This document shows positions 8,872 through 17,285 of a stretch of DNA of 64,000 bases, piece after piece. The DNA is from Tunturibacter gelidoferens (GTDB lineage: Bacteria; Acidobacteriota; Terriglobia; Terriglobales; Acidobacteriaceae), in NCBI RefSeq assembly GCF_040358255.1, contig NZ_CP132938.1:3472001-3536000 (forward strand). The letters run 5' to 3'. The notes under the pieces are model-generated. The model ran no database searches. It was given only the letters and a program-made list of their open reading frames with translations, and was not told the DNA's origin. Positions within the stretch are counted from its first letter, which is position 1, and every line of letters begins with the position of its first letter. The position numbers were made by a program, and so were the translations under genes.

Positions 8872-9112
8872 TCTGCTTTGCGTTGATATTACCGGGTGAG
8901 GTTGGGTTTGGGGAGTGCGCGATTGGGATTGCGGGTCGTTGGGGACGACCGGCTTGAAGAGTGTGGGTTCTTCTGCCGGGTGCGGGTGCTAACTTTAGCG
9001 GCTCCGTATTGGGTTATTCCTTCGCTCCTGCCGGTCATGGAATATCCCCCCATATTATTGTCGCGGAAGTAGTTTATTTTTGTTTGATTTGCAAAGACGG
9101 GCTACTCGCAAA

Positions 9113-9167
9113 AACTTCATTGCAAAAGGTTTAGCTGCAGAATCTTCATTCCAAAAGGGTTAGGGCT
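9113..9167. repeat. Two-copy imperfect direct repeat of about 27 bp
   Basis: Unit 1 (9113-9140) contains CTTCATTGCAAAAGGTTTAG and unit 2 (9141-9167) contains CTTCATTCCAAAAGGGTTAG. These core 20-mers match at 18 of 20 positions. The surrounding DNA is more AT-rich than the genes. Confidence 0.6.
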
Positions 9168-9197
9168 AATTCTCCTTCGACGGCTTGCTTAAACGAG

Positions 9198-9220
9198 ACG
9201 ACCCCGATGGCCGGGGTCGT
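9198..9220. terminator. GC-rich hairpin, possible bidirectional terminator
   Basis: A perfect 9-bp stem (ACGACCCCG/CGGGGTCGT) with a 5-nt loop. No clear T-tract follows on either strand, so function is uncertain. Confidence 0.35.
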
Positions 9221-9460
9221 AAGAACGAACACTGTAGTTATTATAGCGGAGTGTGTGGAACTGATACGCCACGGCTATGTTATTGATTTTGAGTGGGATG
9301 GATTGTTTTGGGGCTTGACAGCGAATTGATGGTTGGTTTGCGGGCTGTTCACGATGAGGTGGTGAACAGGCGTTGAGATGAGGATCTTTGAGGGGAGAGC
9401 GGCAACGTTGGAGTGTTTGGGCTGGAAGGTTCGAACGGTATGCATGGGGTGGAATGTGTC

Positions 9461-9490
9461 GGGATCCTTCACTCCGTTCAGGATGACGGC
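9461..9490 (+). repeat. Interspersed repeat R2, copy 1
   Basis: GGGATCCTTC-ACTCCGTTCA-GGATGACGGC. The outer blocks GGATCCTTC and AGGATGAC recur at about 20.9 kb and twice at 57.2-57.4 kb. Read on the opposite strand it gives peptides of the HPERSEGS type. Confidence 0.75.
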
Positions 9491-9547
9491 GAAGAGCAGA
9501 CAACGGCAAATGCAAGGGCAAAGGCAACTGCAACTGCCACTGCAAAT

Positions 9548-9609
9548 ACGGGGGTCTCTCCACTGCGCAACGAACGATGAGGCTGTTCGTTGCTCCGGTC
9601 GAGATGACG
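9548..9609 (+). repeat. Interspersed repeat R3, copy 1
   Basis: Begins GGGGGTCTCTCCACTGCGC and ends CCGGTCGAGATGACG, with an internal inverted repeat CGAAC/GTTCG. A near-identical copy lies at 44.75 kb, a copy is embedded in uvrA at 33.3 kb, and diverged copies lie at 10.74, 52.1 and 52.3 kb. Confidence 0.8.
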
Positions 9610-9625
9610 CTTCTCTTAGACGGTT

Positions 9626-9789
9626 CTTCGCCCGACGTCGCTTCGCTAGATGCCTCTTCGCTAGATGCCTCTTTTCTGGTCGTCTCTTCGCTAGATGCCT
9701 CTTCGCTGGACCACTCTTCGCTGGTCGTCTCTTCGCTAGATGCCTCTTCGCTGGATGTCTCTTCGCAGATGCGTCTTCGCTAGATGCCC
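9626..9789. repeat. 15-bp tandem repeat array, about 11 units
   Basis: Consensus CTTCGCTAGATGCCT. Units run head to tail from 9626. Four units (9641, 9656, 9686, 9731) match the consensus exactly, the others differ at 1-7 positions, and one unit near 9761 is 14 bp. Because 15 is a multiple of 3, every frame stays open and gives five-residue repeats (for example SSLDA). The array ends 38 bp from the deoC stop. Confidence 0.9.
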
Positions 9790-9827
9790 GGGTCTTTAAG
9801 GGCCTCGTTGCCTCAAGGCGGGTGGGC

Positions 9828-10619
9828 TTAGTAGCTGGGTACTGCGGCGGCTGGGTCGATCGCGTGTCCGGCGAGTTCGTTGAGGATCTTGACGCTGGCG
9901 CTGGCTCCTATGCGCGAGGCACCGGCGCGGAGCATGGTGGTGGCGTCGGCGAGGGAGCGGATTCCGCCGGAGGCTTTGACGCCTGCGCGGGTGCCGGCTA
10001 CGCCGCGGAGGAGGCTGATGTCGTCGGCGGTGGCGCCGCCGGTGGAGAAGCCGGTGCTGGTTTTGAGGAAGTCGGCACCGGCGGAGAGGGCCAGCTCGGA
10101 GGCGCGGAGCTTTTCTTCAAAGGTGAGGAGGCAGGTTTCGAGGATGACCTTGACGATGGCTCCGGCGGCGTGGGCGATCTCTACGACGCCGTGGATGTCC
10201 TGGCGGATGGCTTCGTAGTCTGCGGTCTGAGCTGACTTGAGGAGGCCCACGTTGAGGACCATGTCGATGTCGTGGGCACCGTGTTTGAGCATGTGGGCGG
10301 TCTCTTCGCGCTTGGAGACGGAGAGGGTGGCGCCGAGGGGAAAGCCGATGACTACGCCGACGGGGATGCCGGTGCCCTGGAGGGCGGCGGCGGCGAGCGA
10401 GACCCAGGTGGGATTGATCATGGCGCAGGCAAAGCGGTGTTCGGCGGCCTCATTGCAGAGCTGGAGGACCTGGGTGCGGGTGGCGTCGGGCTTGAGGAGA
10501 GTATGGTCGAGGACGGCGGCGAGGTTGTGAGGGGAGGAGAGGGTGTGGGCGGCGAAGGCTTCGGCATCGAATTGCTCAGGGCCGTGGGGAAGGGGATCTG
10601 TGATGGACAGCGTGTTCAA
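9828..10619 (-). CDS. deoC: Deoxyribose-phosphate aldolase
   Basis: Cleaves 2-deoxyribose-5-phosphate to glyceraldehyde-3-phosphate and acetaldehyde in deoxynucleoside catabolism. It is a class I aldolase TIM barrel of 263 residues. The Schiff-base lysine lies in GADFLKTSTGFSTGGAT, the second active-site lysine in GVKASGGI, and the catalytic Asp in HDIDMVLNVGLLK. A 35-residue N-terminal extension precedes the usual start of the barrel (LAAVLDHTLLKPDAT). The gene stands alone, with no deoABD partners here. Repeat-rich DNA lies downstream, and an R3-like repeat lies 117 bp upstream of its start. Confidence 0.96.
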   Translation of the reverse strand: MNTLSITDPLPHGPEQFDAEAFAAHTLSSPHNLAAVLDHTLLKPDATRTQVLQLCNEAAEHRFACAMINPTWVSLAAAALQGTGIPVGVVIGFPLGATLSVSKREETAHMLKHGAHDIDMVLNVGLLKSAQTADYEAIRQDIHGVVEIAHAAGAIVKVILETCLLTFEEKLRASELALSAGADFLKTSTGFSTGGATADDISLLRGVAGTRAGVKASGGIRSLADATTMLRAGASRIGASASVKILNELAGHAIDPAAAVPSY

Positions 10620-10735
10620 AAAAGTGCTCCTTCGGCGGGGGAGGTGATCGCGCCGGGTTACTTTCTATCATACGAGGGTTGCGGCTGGTTTAAGGGGGGC
10701 AGCCTGGGCTTCGCTGATTGTTATGGCGAAATATA

Positions 10736-10784
10736 GGGATCTCTCCATGGCGGCGGCAAAGTTCGTCGCCTTCGGTCGAGACGG
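10736..10784 (+). repeat. Interspersed repeat R3, diverged copy
   Basis: GGGATCTCTCCATGGCGGCG followed by GTTCGTCGCCTTCGGTCGAGACGG, the same beginning and end as other R3 copies with a different central stem. It sits between the udgX stop and the deoC start. Confidence 0.6.
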
Positions 10785-10804
10785 CGCGATTTTTAAGGGT
10801 GGGA

Positions 10805-12382
10805 TTAGACGGCTTTCTGTGCGGTGTGCCAGGCGAGGGCCATATCGTCGCGGAGGAAGTTGTAGAGTTGTTCGCCGGATTCTTTGTCGCGGGCTCTGAG
10901 GACTGCGCTGGGGTGAATGGTGGCGATGACCTGATTGGCGTAGGGAGTCTGGAGGATCTTTCCGTGGTCGCGCATGAGGGCGAAGGTTCCTCCAAACAAA
11001 GACTTGGACGCTGAGGCTCCGAGGCAGAGGATGACGCGGGGGTGGATGGAGTCGACTTCGGCGAGGAGCCAGGGGCGGCACGCGTTGATCTCGGACATGC
11101 GGGGATTCTGGTGGAGACGGAGCTTGCCGCGCTGAACGAATTTGAAGTGCTTGACGGCGTTGGTGACGTAGATTTTGGAGCGGTCGATGTTGAGTTCGGC
11201 CATGACGCGGTCGAGGATTTTGCCGGCGGGGCCGACGAAGGGTTCGCCCTGGAGATCTTCCTGGTCGCCGGGCTGTTCGCCGACGAGGATGAGTTTGGCG
11301 TGGGCTGCTCCTGCGCCGGGGACGACCTGCGTGGCGTGCTGGTAAAGGTCGCAGCCTTTACACGCTGGGAGCGCTGCGCGAAGAGTGGGGAGCGAGTGAT
11401 TTTCCGGTACGAAGGGTTGGGCGGAGGGCTGTTGCTGCTGACGTGTGACCATGTCGGAGACTCGGCTTTGAGATTTGATGATGAGGTCAGGCAGAAGCGA
11501 GATTTCGGGAAGGTTCTTCCAATAGCGAACGGGCATTTCGCTGCGCATCATCTCGGGGTTGAGGCGCGCGGGGTTGTAGATGCTCGCGTAGTAAGAGCGC
11601 CAGAGATCTTCGAGTTCGTCTTCGGCGGGGGCGGACTCGCGGGGCAGGCCGGGGGCGAAGGTGAGTTGCTTGCTGGTGGGATCCCAGGAGACGGAGGCGT
11701 CGGGAGTGAGAATGGTCCAGCGCATGACGCTGAAGCGTTCGGCGAAGAAGGGCGCGGCGAGAGGGAGGATGCGGTGGTCGGGTTGGTACCAGGCGATGAA
11801 GTGCTCGCAGGTGTCGGGCTGGGAGGGGGTTGGGGTGACGTGAGGATCGGGGTCGCAGTGTGGGAGTGCGGTGTGGTTGAGCCCGAAGGGCGTGGGGGTG
11901 GCGAGGACGAGATGATGGGGGCCGGGTTCGTTAGGCAGGGACTCGTCTACGACGATTGGGCGGCCGCTGGGGTCGCCGGGTTCGAGGACCATACGGAAGC
12001 GAACGAAGGCGTGCATCTTGTGGAGGTCGCGGCGGACCTGGGATTCGAGGCGTTCGAGTTCGGCGATGTCGGGGTCGACGGAGATTTTGAGGAGGTTGCG
12101 GTTGGTCTGGAGGCGATAGAGGATGCGGTAGAGGAGATTCCAGCGTTGGGGATCGCGATGGACTGCGGCGTACTCAGCGGCTTCGAGGAAGACTTTTGAG
12201 GTGTGGGGCGTCGGAATTGGAAGGCCGGTGGGTGTGTCGGAGGATTCGAGGGTGAGGTCGAGCGTAGAGGGAATGGTGGAGTCTTGAAGGTCGAGTTCTT
12301 CGGGGCGGTAGCCGAGATGAAGGGCTTCGCGTGCGGCTTCTCGCCAGGCGTTGAAGTCGGGTTCGAGGGGGATTCGCTTCAT
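10805..12382 (-). CDS. udgX: UdgX-type uracil-DNA binding/excision protein with N-terminal DUF4130 domain
   Basis: 525 residues in two parts. Residues about 80-290 resemble the DUF4130 domain (RILYRLQTNRNLL, FIAWYQPDHRILPLAAPFFAERF, VRYWKNLPEI) that accompanies the radical-SAM partner. The C-terminal 200 residues are a family-4-like uracil-DNA glycosylase of the UdgX class: CKGCDLY, GEQPGDQEDLQGEPFVGPAG, TNAVKHFKF, then the UdgX-specific loop KLRLHQNPR. Its His corresponds to the residue that forms a covalent bond to the uracil site in characterised UdgX. The last motif is IHPSAVLR. Cysteines consistent with an iron-sulfur cluster are present. The ATG overlaps the stop of the radical-SAM gene by one base (TAATG), so the pair is co-translated. 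Confidence 0.92.
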   Translation of the reverse strand: MKRIPLEPDFNAWREAAREALHLGYRPEELDLQDSTIPSTLDLTLESSDTPTGLPIPTPHTSKVFLEAAEYAAVHRDPQRWNLLYRILYRLQTNRNLLKISVDPDIAELERLESQVRRDLHKMHAFVRFRMVLEPGDPSGRPIVVDESLPNEPGPHHLVLATPTPFGLNHTALPHCDPDPHVTPTPSQPDTCEHFIAWYQPDHRILPLAAPFFAERFSVMRWTILTPDASVSWDPTSKQLTFAPGLPRESAPAEDELEDLWRSYYASIYNPARLNPEMMRSEMPVRYWKNLPEISLLPDLIIKSQSRVSDMVTRQQQQPSAQPFVPENHSLPTLRAALPACKGCDLYQHATQVVPGAGAAHAKLILVGEQPGDQEDLQGEPFVGPAGKILDRVMAELNIDRSKIYVTNAVKHFKFVQRGKLRLHQNPRMSEINACRPWLLAEVDSIHPRVILCLGASASKSLFGGTFALMRDHGKILQTPYANQVIATIHPSAVLRARDKESGEQLYNFLRDDMALAWHTAQKAV

Positions 12383-13614
12383 TAGATGGAGCCAGTGAGT
12401 GCGCTGACGGATGCGAAGAGGTCAAGCTGTGTGGTGAGTTGCGATTCGTGGGTAGAGGGTTGCTGGCGCGGCGCGTGATCGATGGTGATGAGATAGGGTA
12501 GGGCGCTTTTGATGCGGACGCGGAGTTTCTTCAGGTCGTCGAGGAGAAAGAGATGATATTTGCGGATGCTGAGGATGCGTTCGACGTTGCGGTAGCCGAT
12601 GCCGGGGACACGGAGGAGGGATTCGCGGGGGGCGGCGTTGACGTCGACGGGGAAGAACTCTGGGTGGAGTTTGGCCCAGGTTGTTTTGGGGTCTTCGGTA
12701 AGGGAGAGTGAGGGGTTCTCTTCGGAGGTGAGTTCGGCTGCGTTGAAGCCGTAAAAGCGCATGAGCCAGTCGGATTGATAGAGGCGGTGTTCGCGCATCC
12801 TGGGTGTGGGCTTTAGTGGAAGACGGGCGTCGGCGGCGGGGTATGGGCTAAAGCCGGTGTAGTAGATGCGGCGGAGTTTGTACTGGCCGTAGAGGTGGGT
12901 GGCGGTGGTGAGGATCTCGCGGTCGGTTGCAGGGGTGGCTCCGATGACCATCTGTGTGGATTGGCCAGCGGTGGCGAACTTAGGAGCTGAAGGGAGCTTG
13001 CGGCGGTCTTCGTCGGCCTCGTCTTTGCGCAGGGCGATCTTGTTCATCGTGGATTCGATGACGGTGGTTTTCTTTTCGGGGGCCAGTTGGACGAGATCCT
13101 GCTGGGTGGGTAGCTCTATGTTGGCGCTGAGACGGTCGGCGAAGAGGCCAGCCTGATCGATGAGGAGTTCGCTCGCTCCGGGAATTGCTTTGAGGTGGAT
13201 GTAGCCGCCAAAGTGATGCTCGGTGCGGAGGGCTTTGGCGACGTGGATGAGCTGCTCCATGGTGTAGTCGGGGGACTGGATGATGCCGGAGGAGAGAAAG
13301 AGGCCCTCGATGTAGTTGCGCTTGTAGAAGTCGAGTGTGAGTTTGACGACCTCCTCGGGAGTGAAGCGGGCGCGCTGGATGTCGGAGGAGATGCGGTTGA
13401 CGCAGAAGATACAGTCGTAGGTGCAGAAGTTGGTGAGGAGGATTTTGAGCAGGGAGACGCAGCGGCCGTCGGGGGTGTAGGAGTGGCAGATTCCCATGCC
13501 ATCGGAGTGACCCACGCCCTTGCCGTTGCCGCTGCGCCTGGCTCCGGAGGAGGCGCAGGAGGCGTCGTATTTTGCGGCGTCGGCGAGGATCTCGAGTTTT
13601 TGCTGGGTGTTCAT
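12382..13614 (-). CDS. UdgX-linked radical SAM protein, putative DNA modification/repair
   Basis: 410 residues with a radical-SAM cluster motif CTYDCIFC (C-x3-C-x2-C) around residue 68. The N-terminus is Cys-rich (ADAAKYDASCASSG, GICHSYTPDGRC). The C-terminus carries a helix-hairpin-helix-like DNA-binding motif (VNAAPRESLLRVPGIGYRNV), as in DNA repair enzymes. This matches the described but uncharacterised family of radical-SAM proteins linked to UDG (TIGR03916 pattern). It is transcribed first, with udgX directly behind (1-nt overlap), supporting a joint role in handling damaged or modified bases. The chemical reaction is unknown. Confidence 0.9.
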   Translation of the reverse strand: MNTQQKLEILADAAKYDASCASSGARRSGNGKGVGHSDGMGICHSYTPDGRCVSLLKILLTNFCTYDCIFCVNRISSDIQRARFTPEEVVKLTLDFYKRNYIEGLFLSSGIIQSPDYTMEQLIHVAKALRTEHHFGGYIHLKAIPGASELLIDQAGLFADRLSANIELPTQQDLVQLAPEKKTTVIESTMNKIALRKDEADEDRRKLPSAPKFATAGQSTQMVIGATPATDREILTTATHLYGQYKLRRIYYTGFSPYPAADARLPLKPTPRMREHRLYQSDWLMRFYGFNAAELTSEENPSLSLTEDPKTTWAKLHPEFFPVDVNAAPRESLLRVPGIGYRNVERILSIRKYHLFLLDDLKKLRVRIKSALPYLITIDHAPRQQPSTHESQLTTQLDLFASVSALTGSI

Positions 13615-13727
13615 GCAGGAGCGAAGATGTGAGTCACGGGGTAGTTCGATGCTTTATTGTAGCGAAGAAAAGACGAATATTGGTTTATGAAGTTGATTCG
13701 ATTTCAGCGGTTCAACATCCAACAGAG

Positions 13728-14816
13728 GTGAACGTAGATAAGGTAGAAAAAAAGCTTCGACTTTCGGTTTTGGATCAGTCTCCGGTGCCGGCGGGAAGTA
13801 TGCCGGGACAGGCTTTGCAAAACTCGATCGAGCTGGCGCGGCTGGTGGATGGGTTGGGGTACGGCCGGTTCTGGATGTCGGAGCACCATGCGATGGATAC
13901 GCTGGCGTGTACGGCTCCGGAGGTGATGCTGGCGCGGATCGGCGCGGAGACGAAGCGGATTCGCATTGGGTCGGGTGGGATCATGCTGCCGCACTACACG
14001 CCGCTGAAAGTGGCGGAGTGTTTTCGTTTGCTGCATGCGCTGTATCCGGGGCGAGTGGATTTGGGGATCGGGCGTGCGCCTGGCGGCGGGCCAATCGAGG
14101 CGCTGGCGCTGAAGCGTGATCGGAAGACGAAGATGCTGGATGATTTTCCAGACCAGGTGAGCGAGCTGCTGGCGTTTCTGGGGCGTCGGTTTCCGGAGGG
14201 ACATCCGTTTGCGGGGATTCGGGTTTCGCCGGAGATGCCGGGAACTCCGGATGTGTGGATGCTGGGGTCGAGTATGTGGAGCTCAGCCGCGGCGGTGGAG
14301 TTTGGACTGCCTTATTCGTTTGCGCACTTCTTCAGCCCGGTGAATACGCGGGCGGCGATTGAGACTTATCGACGGAGCTTTACCGGGAGCATCTATCGCA
14401 AGGAGGCGGAGGCTACGGTGGCGGTTGGTGTGATCTGCGCGGAGACGCAGGATGAGGCTGAGTTTCTGTTTTCGAGTGTGCGGCTGCTGCAGCGGCGGAT
14501 CAGGCAGGGGGATCGGCGGCCAGTGGCGTCGCCCGAGGATGCGGCGCGGGAGTTGTACCTGTTAGGCGATATCCCACAGGAGGAGGGCGAGTGGCCGCGG
14601 TACTTTGTAGGGACTCCTGCGGTGGTGCGGGAACAGCTGGAGTCGATGGCTGCAGAGTTGGGGATTGGGGAGCTGATTGTGAATACGATTGTTTGGGATC
14701 AGGCGAAGCGGCTGCGTAGTTATGAGTTGTTGGCGGGAGAGTTTGGGATGATGGGAGCGGATCGGTTGAGCTCACTTGAGGGTCGTGAGCTGAGAGAAGC
14801 TTCACCTATAAGTTGA
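13728..14816 (+). CDS. LLM class flavin-dependent oxidoreductase
   Basis: A bacterial luciferase-like TIM-barrel monooxygenase, about 362 residues from the chosen GTG. Family features: LRLSVLDQSPVPAGSMPGQA at the N-terminus, GYGRFWMSEHHAMDTLACTAP, RIRIGSGGIMLPHYTPLKVA, and LYPGRVDLGIGRAPGGG. The subtype resembles the MsnO8-like group. FMN or F420 use and substrate cannot be set from sequence. The start is uncertain: GTG 13728 overlaps an AGAGG, and the frame is open further upstream into the divergent radical-SAM gene. A TTG at 13680 is an alternative. Confidence 0.9.
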   Translation: MNVDKVEKKLRLSVLDQSPVPAGSMPGQALQNSIELARLVDGLGYGRFWMSEHHAMDTLACTAPEVMLARIGAETKRIRIGSGGIMLPHYTPLKVAECFRLLHALYPGRVDLGIGRAPGGGPIEALALKRDRKTKMLDDFPDQVSELLAFLGRRFPEGHPFAGIRVSPEMPGTPDVWMLGSSMWSSAAAVEFGLPYSFAHFFSPVNTRAAIETYRRSFTGSIYRKEAEATVAVGVICAETQDEAEFLFSSVRLLQRRIRQGDRRPVASPEDAARELYLLGDIPQEEGEWPRYFVGTPAVVREQLESMAAELGIGELIVNTIVWDQAKRLRSYELLAGEFGMMGADRLSSLEGRELREASPIS

Positions 14817-15251
14817 CTTTGATGTACTTGAGCGGTCCAGCGTTAAGGTACATAAGCGATCTCGGTAGGGCTTCGGTATATCTTGACTCGGTATTGCGCC
14901 AAGTAACGCTGCATTGCGCCAAGTAGCGCTGAAGTTTTGCGCCCAAAAACCTGAAACAACACTCAAGCCCACTCTCTCGAGATCGGGCGAGATTTCTGGA
15001 TGAATGAGCCGGGCGGTCGATGGTTGAACAGTTGTGCTCAGCGTATCCGCCGGAACTTCGTGTCGGCGAGAATTTCTTGTCTCTGAAACCGCGCTGTCAT
15101 TTTGTCTCGGAAAGGCTGCTGTTATTTTTGCTAATATACGCGATCGTTCGGATCGATTAGCTTCGCAATAACGAGCGTCGATGTACACACTGACCTCGGT
15201 TGGCAGGTAGCACAACGACAGGCGCATCCTAACGGAATGGAGGTTTTATCC
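14817..15251. other. 435-bp intergenic region with a small tandem repeat
   Basis: No convincing gene. At 14893-14932 a 20-bp unit occurs twice in tandem (ATTGCGCCAAGTAACGCTGC and ATTGCGCCAAGTAGCGCTGA, 18 of 20 identical). AT-rich sequence at 15120-15140 could carry a promoter for the OmpA-like gene, but no clear -35/-10 pair was assigned. An antisense open frame here looks random. Confidence 0.5.
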
Positions 15252-15755
15252 ATGAAATGCCGACTTGTTTTCGTCTCCGTCACAATGCTCCTTTTGACCA
15301 GTATCGCGGTGTTTGCACAGAGAGGCACTCTGGGGTCATCCGCTGATGTTGCCTTTTGGGTTGACTACTGGGGAAAGCCGAGAGTGGCTCTCTACGGTCC
15401 CGAGGAGCAAGCCTTCAATCAGAACGTGCACGAGATCATGTTTCCCGTGAATGTTTTTGATCGTCCTTTGGACCCGAACACACTGAACGAGAATGTTCAA
15501 TGGTTGAAGGATCATCCGAATGCTCGCTTTTACATCGATGGGTACGCCTCCTCGGATGGCCAGGAGGGCTACAATCTGAATCTCTCAAGACAGCGGGCGG
15601 ATTGGGTGAGACGAGCGCTGATACGCAAGGGCATTGCGGAGAATCGGATTGCGCTGGCGGTGCCATGGGGACAGTTGTATCCAACTTGTGCCGAACGTGA
15701 CCATGAGTGCTGGAGTAAGAACCGGGTTGTCAGGTTTGTTTACTCTGCCAATTGA
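15252..15755 (+). CDS. OmpA-family outer-membrane/peptidoglycan-associated protein
   Basis: 167 residues with a signal peptide (MKCRLVFVSVTMLLLTSIAVFAQ). The mature protein holds an OmpA-like peptidoglycan-binding fold: LNENVQWLKDHPNARFYIDGYASSDG (the usual GHTDxxG region with Tyr-Ala for His-Thr), then NLSRQRADWVRRALIRKGI and ending NRVVRFVYS. The standard RRV motif is present as NRVVRF. The start at 15252 is chosen over an in-frame ATG at 15237 because a GGAGG at 15239-15243 sits 8 nt before it. Two Cys near the end (PTCAERDHECW) may form a disulfide. It is probably periplasmic and soluble, as no lipobox is seen. Confidence 0.87.
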   Translation: MKCRLVFVSVTMLLLTSIAVFAQRGTLGSSADVAFWVDYWGKPRVALYGPEEQAFNQNVHEIMFPVNVFDRPLDPNTLNENVQWLKDHPNARFYIDGYASSDGQEGYNLNLSRQRADWVRRALIRKGIAENRIALAVPWGQLYPTCAERDHECWSKNRVVRFVYSAN

Positions 15756-16033
15756 AGTCCCGCGCCCAGGATGCGTCCAAGCCTCATGATCGACGCTCGT
15801 CTCGAGTGTCAGCGGCAGAACTGTGACCGCGGTTTGCATGAGTAAATTTCCGAGGAGCCGTCTGCCCAGATGCAAAGGGTTGCATGTGTCACGGAGTTGT
15901 AAAGAGTTTGTCATTAGTTATGCTCTCGACAGACATTGCTGATGTGGGTGGGCTATCGTTCGTTTGCTGCTGAGAGATGGGTGCTGCTTTGGTCTCACTC
16001 GAGGCAGAACTATCTCGCTTCGAGGTAAACGAT

Positions 16034-17179
16034 ATGCGAATCTACGAATCTTTCTCGCACCGTGAAACTGATGCGCCGCTGCTTCGCCAGGGAAGCAGGT
16101 CTGGTTGGAGCAAAACTCTTACAGCCGTTACGCTGCTGGCCTGTGGGACTGGAGTGGTACTAGCGCAACACCATGACAGTGACGATGCATTTTTGCCGAG
16201 CCCGGTGAGAAGTGTCTCGACGGTACCGGGTAATGGGGATGTGAATCCGTACGGAGTTGCGTTTGTCGGAGACAATTTTCAGACTGGGTCAGGACCGTTG
16301 AAGCATGGGGACATTCTGGTCTCGAACTTCAACAACAGCATGAATCTGCAGGGTACGGGAACGACTATCGTCAGGGTTCCGAAGAGTGGATCGCCGACTG
16401 TGTTCTTCCAGGGTAAGGTACCGCTGGGGCTTTCTACGGCGCTGGGAACGCTGCAGTATGGGTTCGTGGTTGTCGGGAATGCGCCGACGGTGGACGGTAC
16501 CGCGGCGACAGCAGGGCCGGGGTCGTTGCTGGTGATCAACAATCAGGGCAAGCTGATACAGACGTTCACGAGTGTGGAGATACAGGGGCCCTGGGACATG
16601 GCGCTGGTGGATTGTGGAGACACGGCAATTGCATTTGTCTCGAATGACCTGACCGGGACCGTGGTCCGGTTGGACTTCAAAGTAAGCTCCAGCGGTCTGA
16701 CGCTGCAGCGTACGAAGACGATTGCTTCGGGGTATGTTCATCGCGGCGATCCGGTGACGCTGTTTGTGTCGCCTACGGGTCTGGTGTATGACGACCGACG
16801 CGACGTGCTGTACGTTGCTTCGACGGGAGACAACGCCGTCTTCGCGGTGCGAGATGCGGCGGATCGTCACACGGATGGCGGACTGGGAACCATTGTTTAC
16901 CAGGACAACGTTCATCTGCATGGGGCGCTTGGGCTGGCTATGGCTCCGAATGGACACCTGCTGTTGACGAACAACGATGGCATCAATCCCGATCCCAATC
17001 AGCCGAGCGAGATCGTGGAGTTTACGAAGGACGGGAGGTTTGTGAAGCAGATCCCCGTGGATCCGGCCCAGGGCGGATCGTTCGGCTTAGCGGTGCGCAC
17101 GACCGAAGACAAGGCAATCCTTGCGGCGGTCGATGACAATACTGCGACGTTGACTATCTGGACGCTGAACTTCGAGTAG
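16034..17179 (+). CDS. Exported beta-propeller protein
   Basis: 381 residues from the ATG at 16034, which has GAGG 8 nt upstream (the frame is open to 15977). An N-terminal hydrophobic segment (LTAVTLLACGTGVVLAQ) is a signal peptide after a charged leader of about 25 residues. The mature part has repeated blade-like motifs (NPYGVAFVGDNF, GDILVSNFNNS, GPWDMALVD, VSPTGLVYDDRRDVLYVAST, HGALGLAMAPNGHLLLTNND) typical of NHL/SMP-30-like propellers. The N-terminal HHDSDD could bind metal. The function is unknown; likely a periplasmic or surface binding protein or lactonase-like enzyme. Confidence 0.8.
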   Translation: MRIYESFSHRETDAPLLRQGSRSGWSKTLTAVTLLACGTGVVLAQHHDSDDAFLPSPVRSVSTVPGNGDVNPYGVAFVGDNFQTGSGPLKHGDILVSNFNNSMNLQGTGTTIVRVPKSGSPTVFFQGKVPLGLSTALGTLQYGFVVVGNAPTVDGTAATAGPGSLLVINNQGKLIQTFTSVEIQGPWDMALVDCGDTAIAFVSNDLTGTVVRLDFKVSSSGLTLQRTKTIASGYVHRGDPVTLFVSPTGLVYDDRRDVLYVASTGDNAVFAVRDAADRHTDGGLGTIVYQDNVHLHGALGLAMAPNGHLLLTNNDGINPDPNQPSEIVEFTKDGRFVKQIPVDPAQGGSFGLAVRTTEDKAILAAVDDNTATLTIWTLNFE

Positions 17180-17285
17180 ACCGGGCAAGGGCAGCTTCTG
17201 CTGCGAGTGGATGAGTTACGTACGGCTGCCATTGGCGTGAGGAGGGTCAGAGGGCTGGGATCGCCAGCCGTTCGAGAATTTGTGC

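Larger units (their letters stand above)
8872..9827. other. 956-bp repeat-rich intergenic region
   Basis: No gene with coding character was found. The stretch holds a short direct repeat, a GC-rich hairpin, one R2 repeat, one R3 repeat and a 15-bp tandem array, each listed separately. The open frames crossing it give low-complexity peptides and run antisense into deoC. Confidence 0.7.

Noticed and set aside
9626-9789. CRISPR array
   Set aside because: Units are head-to-tail without spacers and only 15 bp long; no cas genes nearby.
9378-10235. 285-codon plus-strand ORF across the 15-bp tandem array
   Set aside because: Low-complexity translation that runs antisense into deoC; open only because the repeat is a multiple of three.
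14802-15227. 141-codon minus-strand ORF
   Set aside because: No coding character; overlaps a tandem repeat and the end of the LLM gene.
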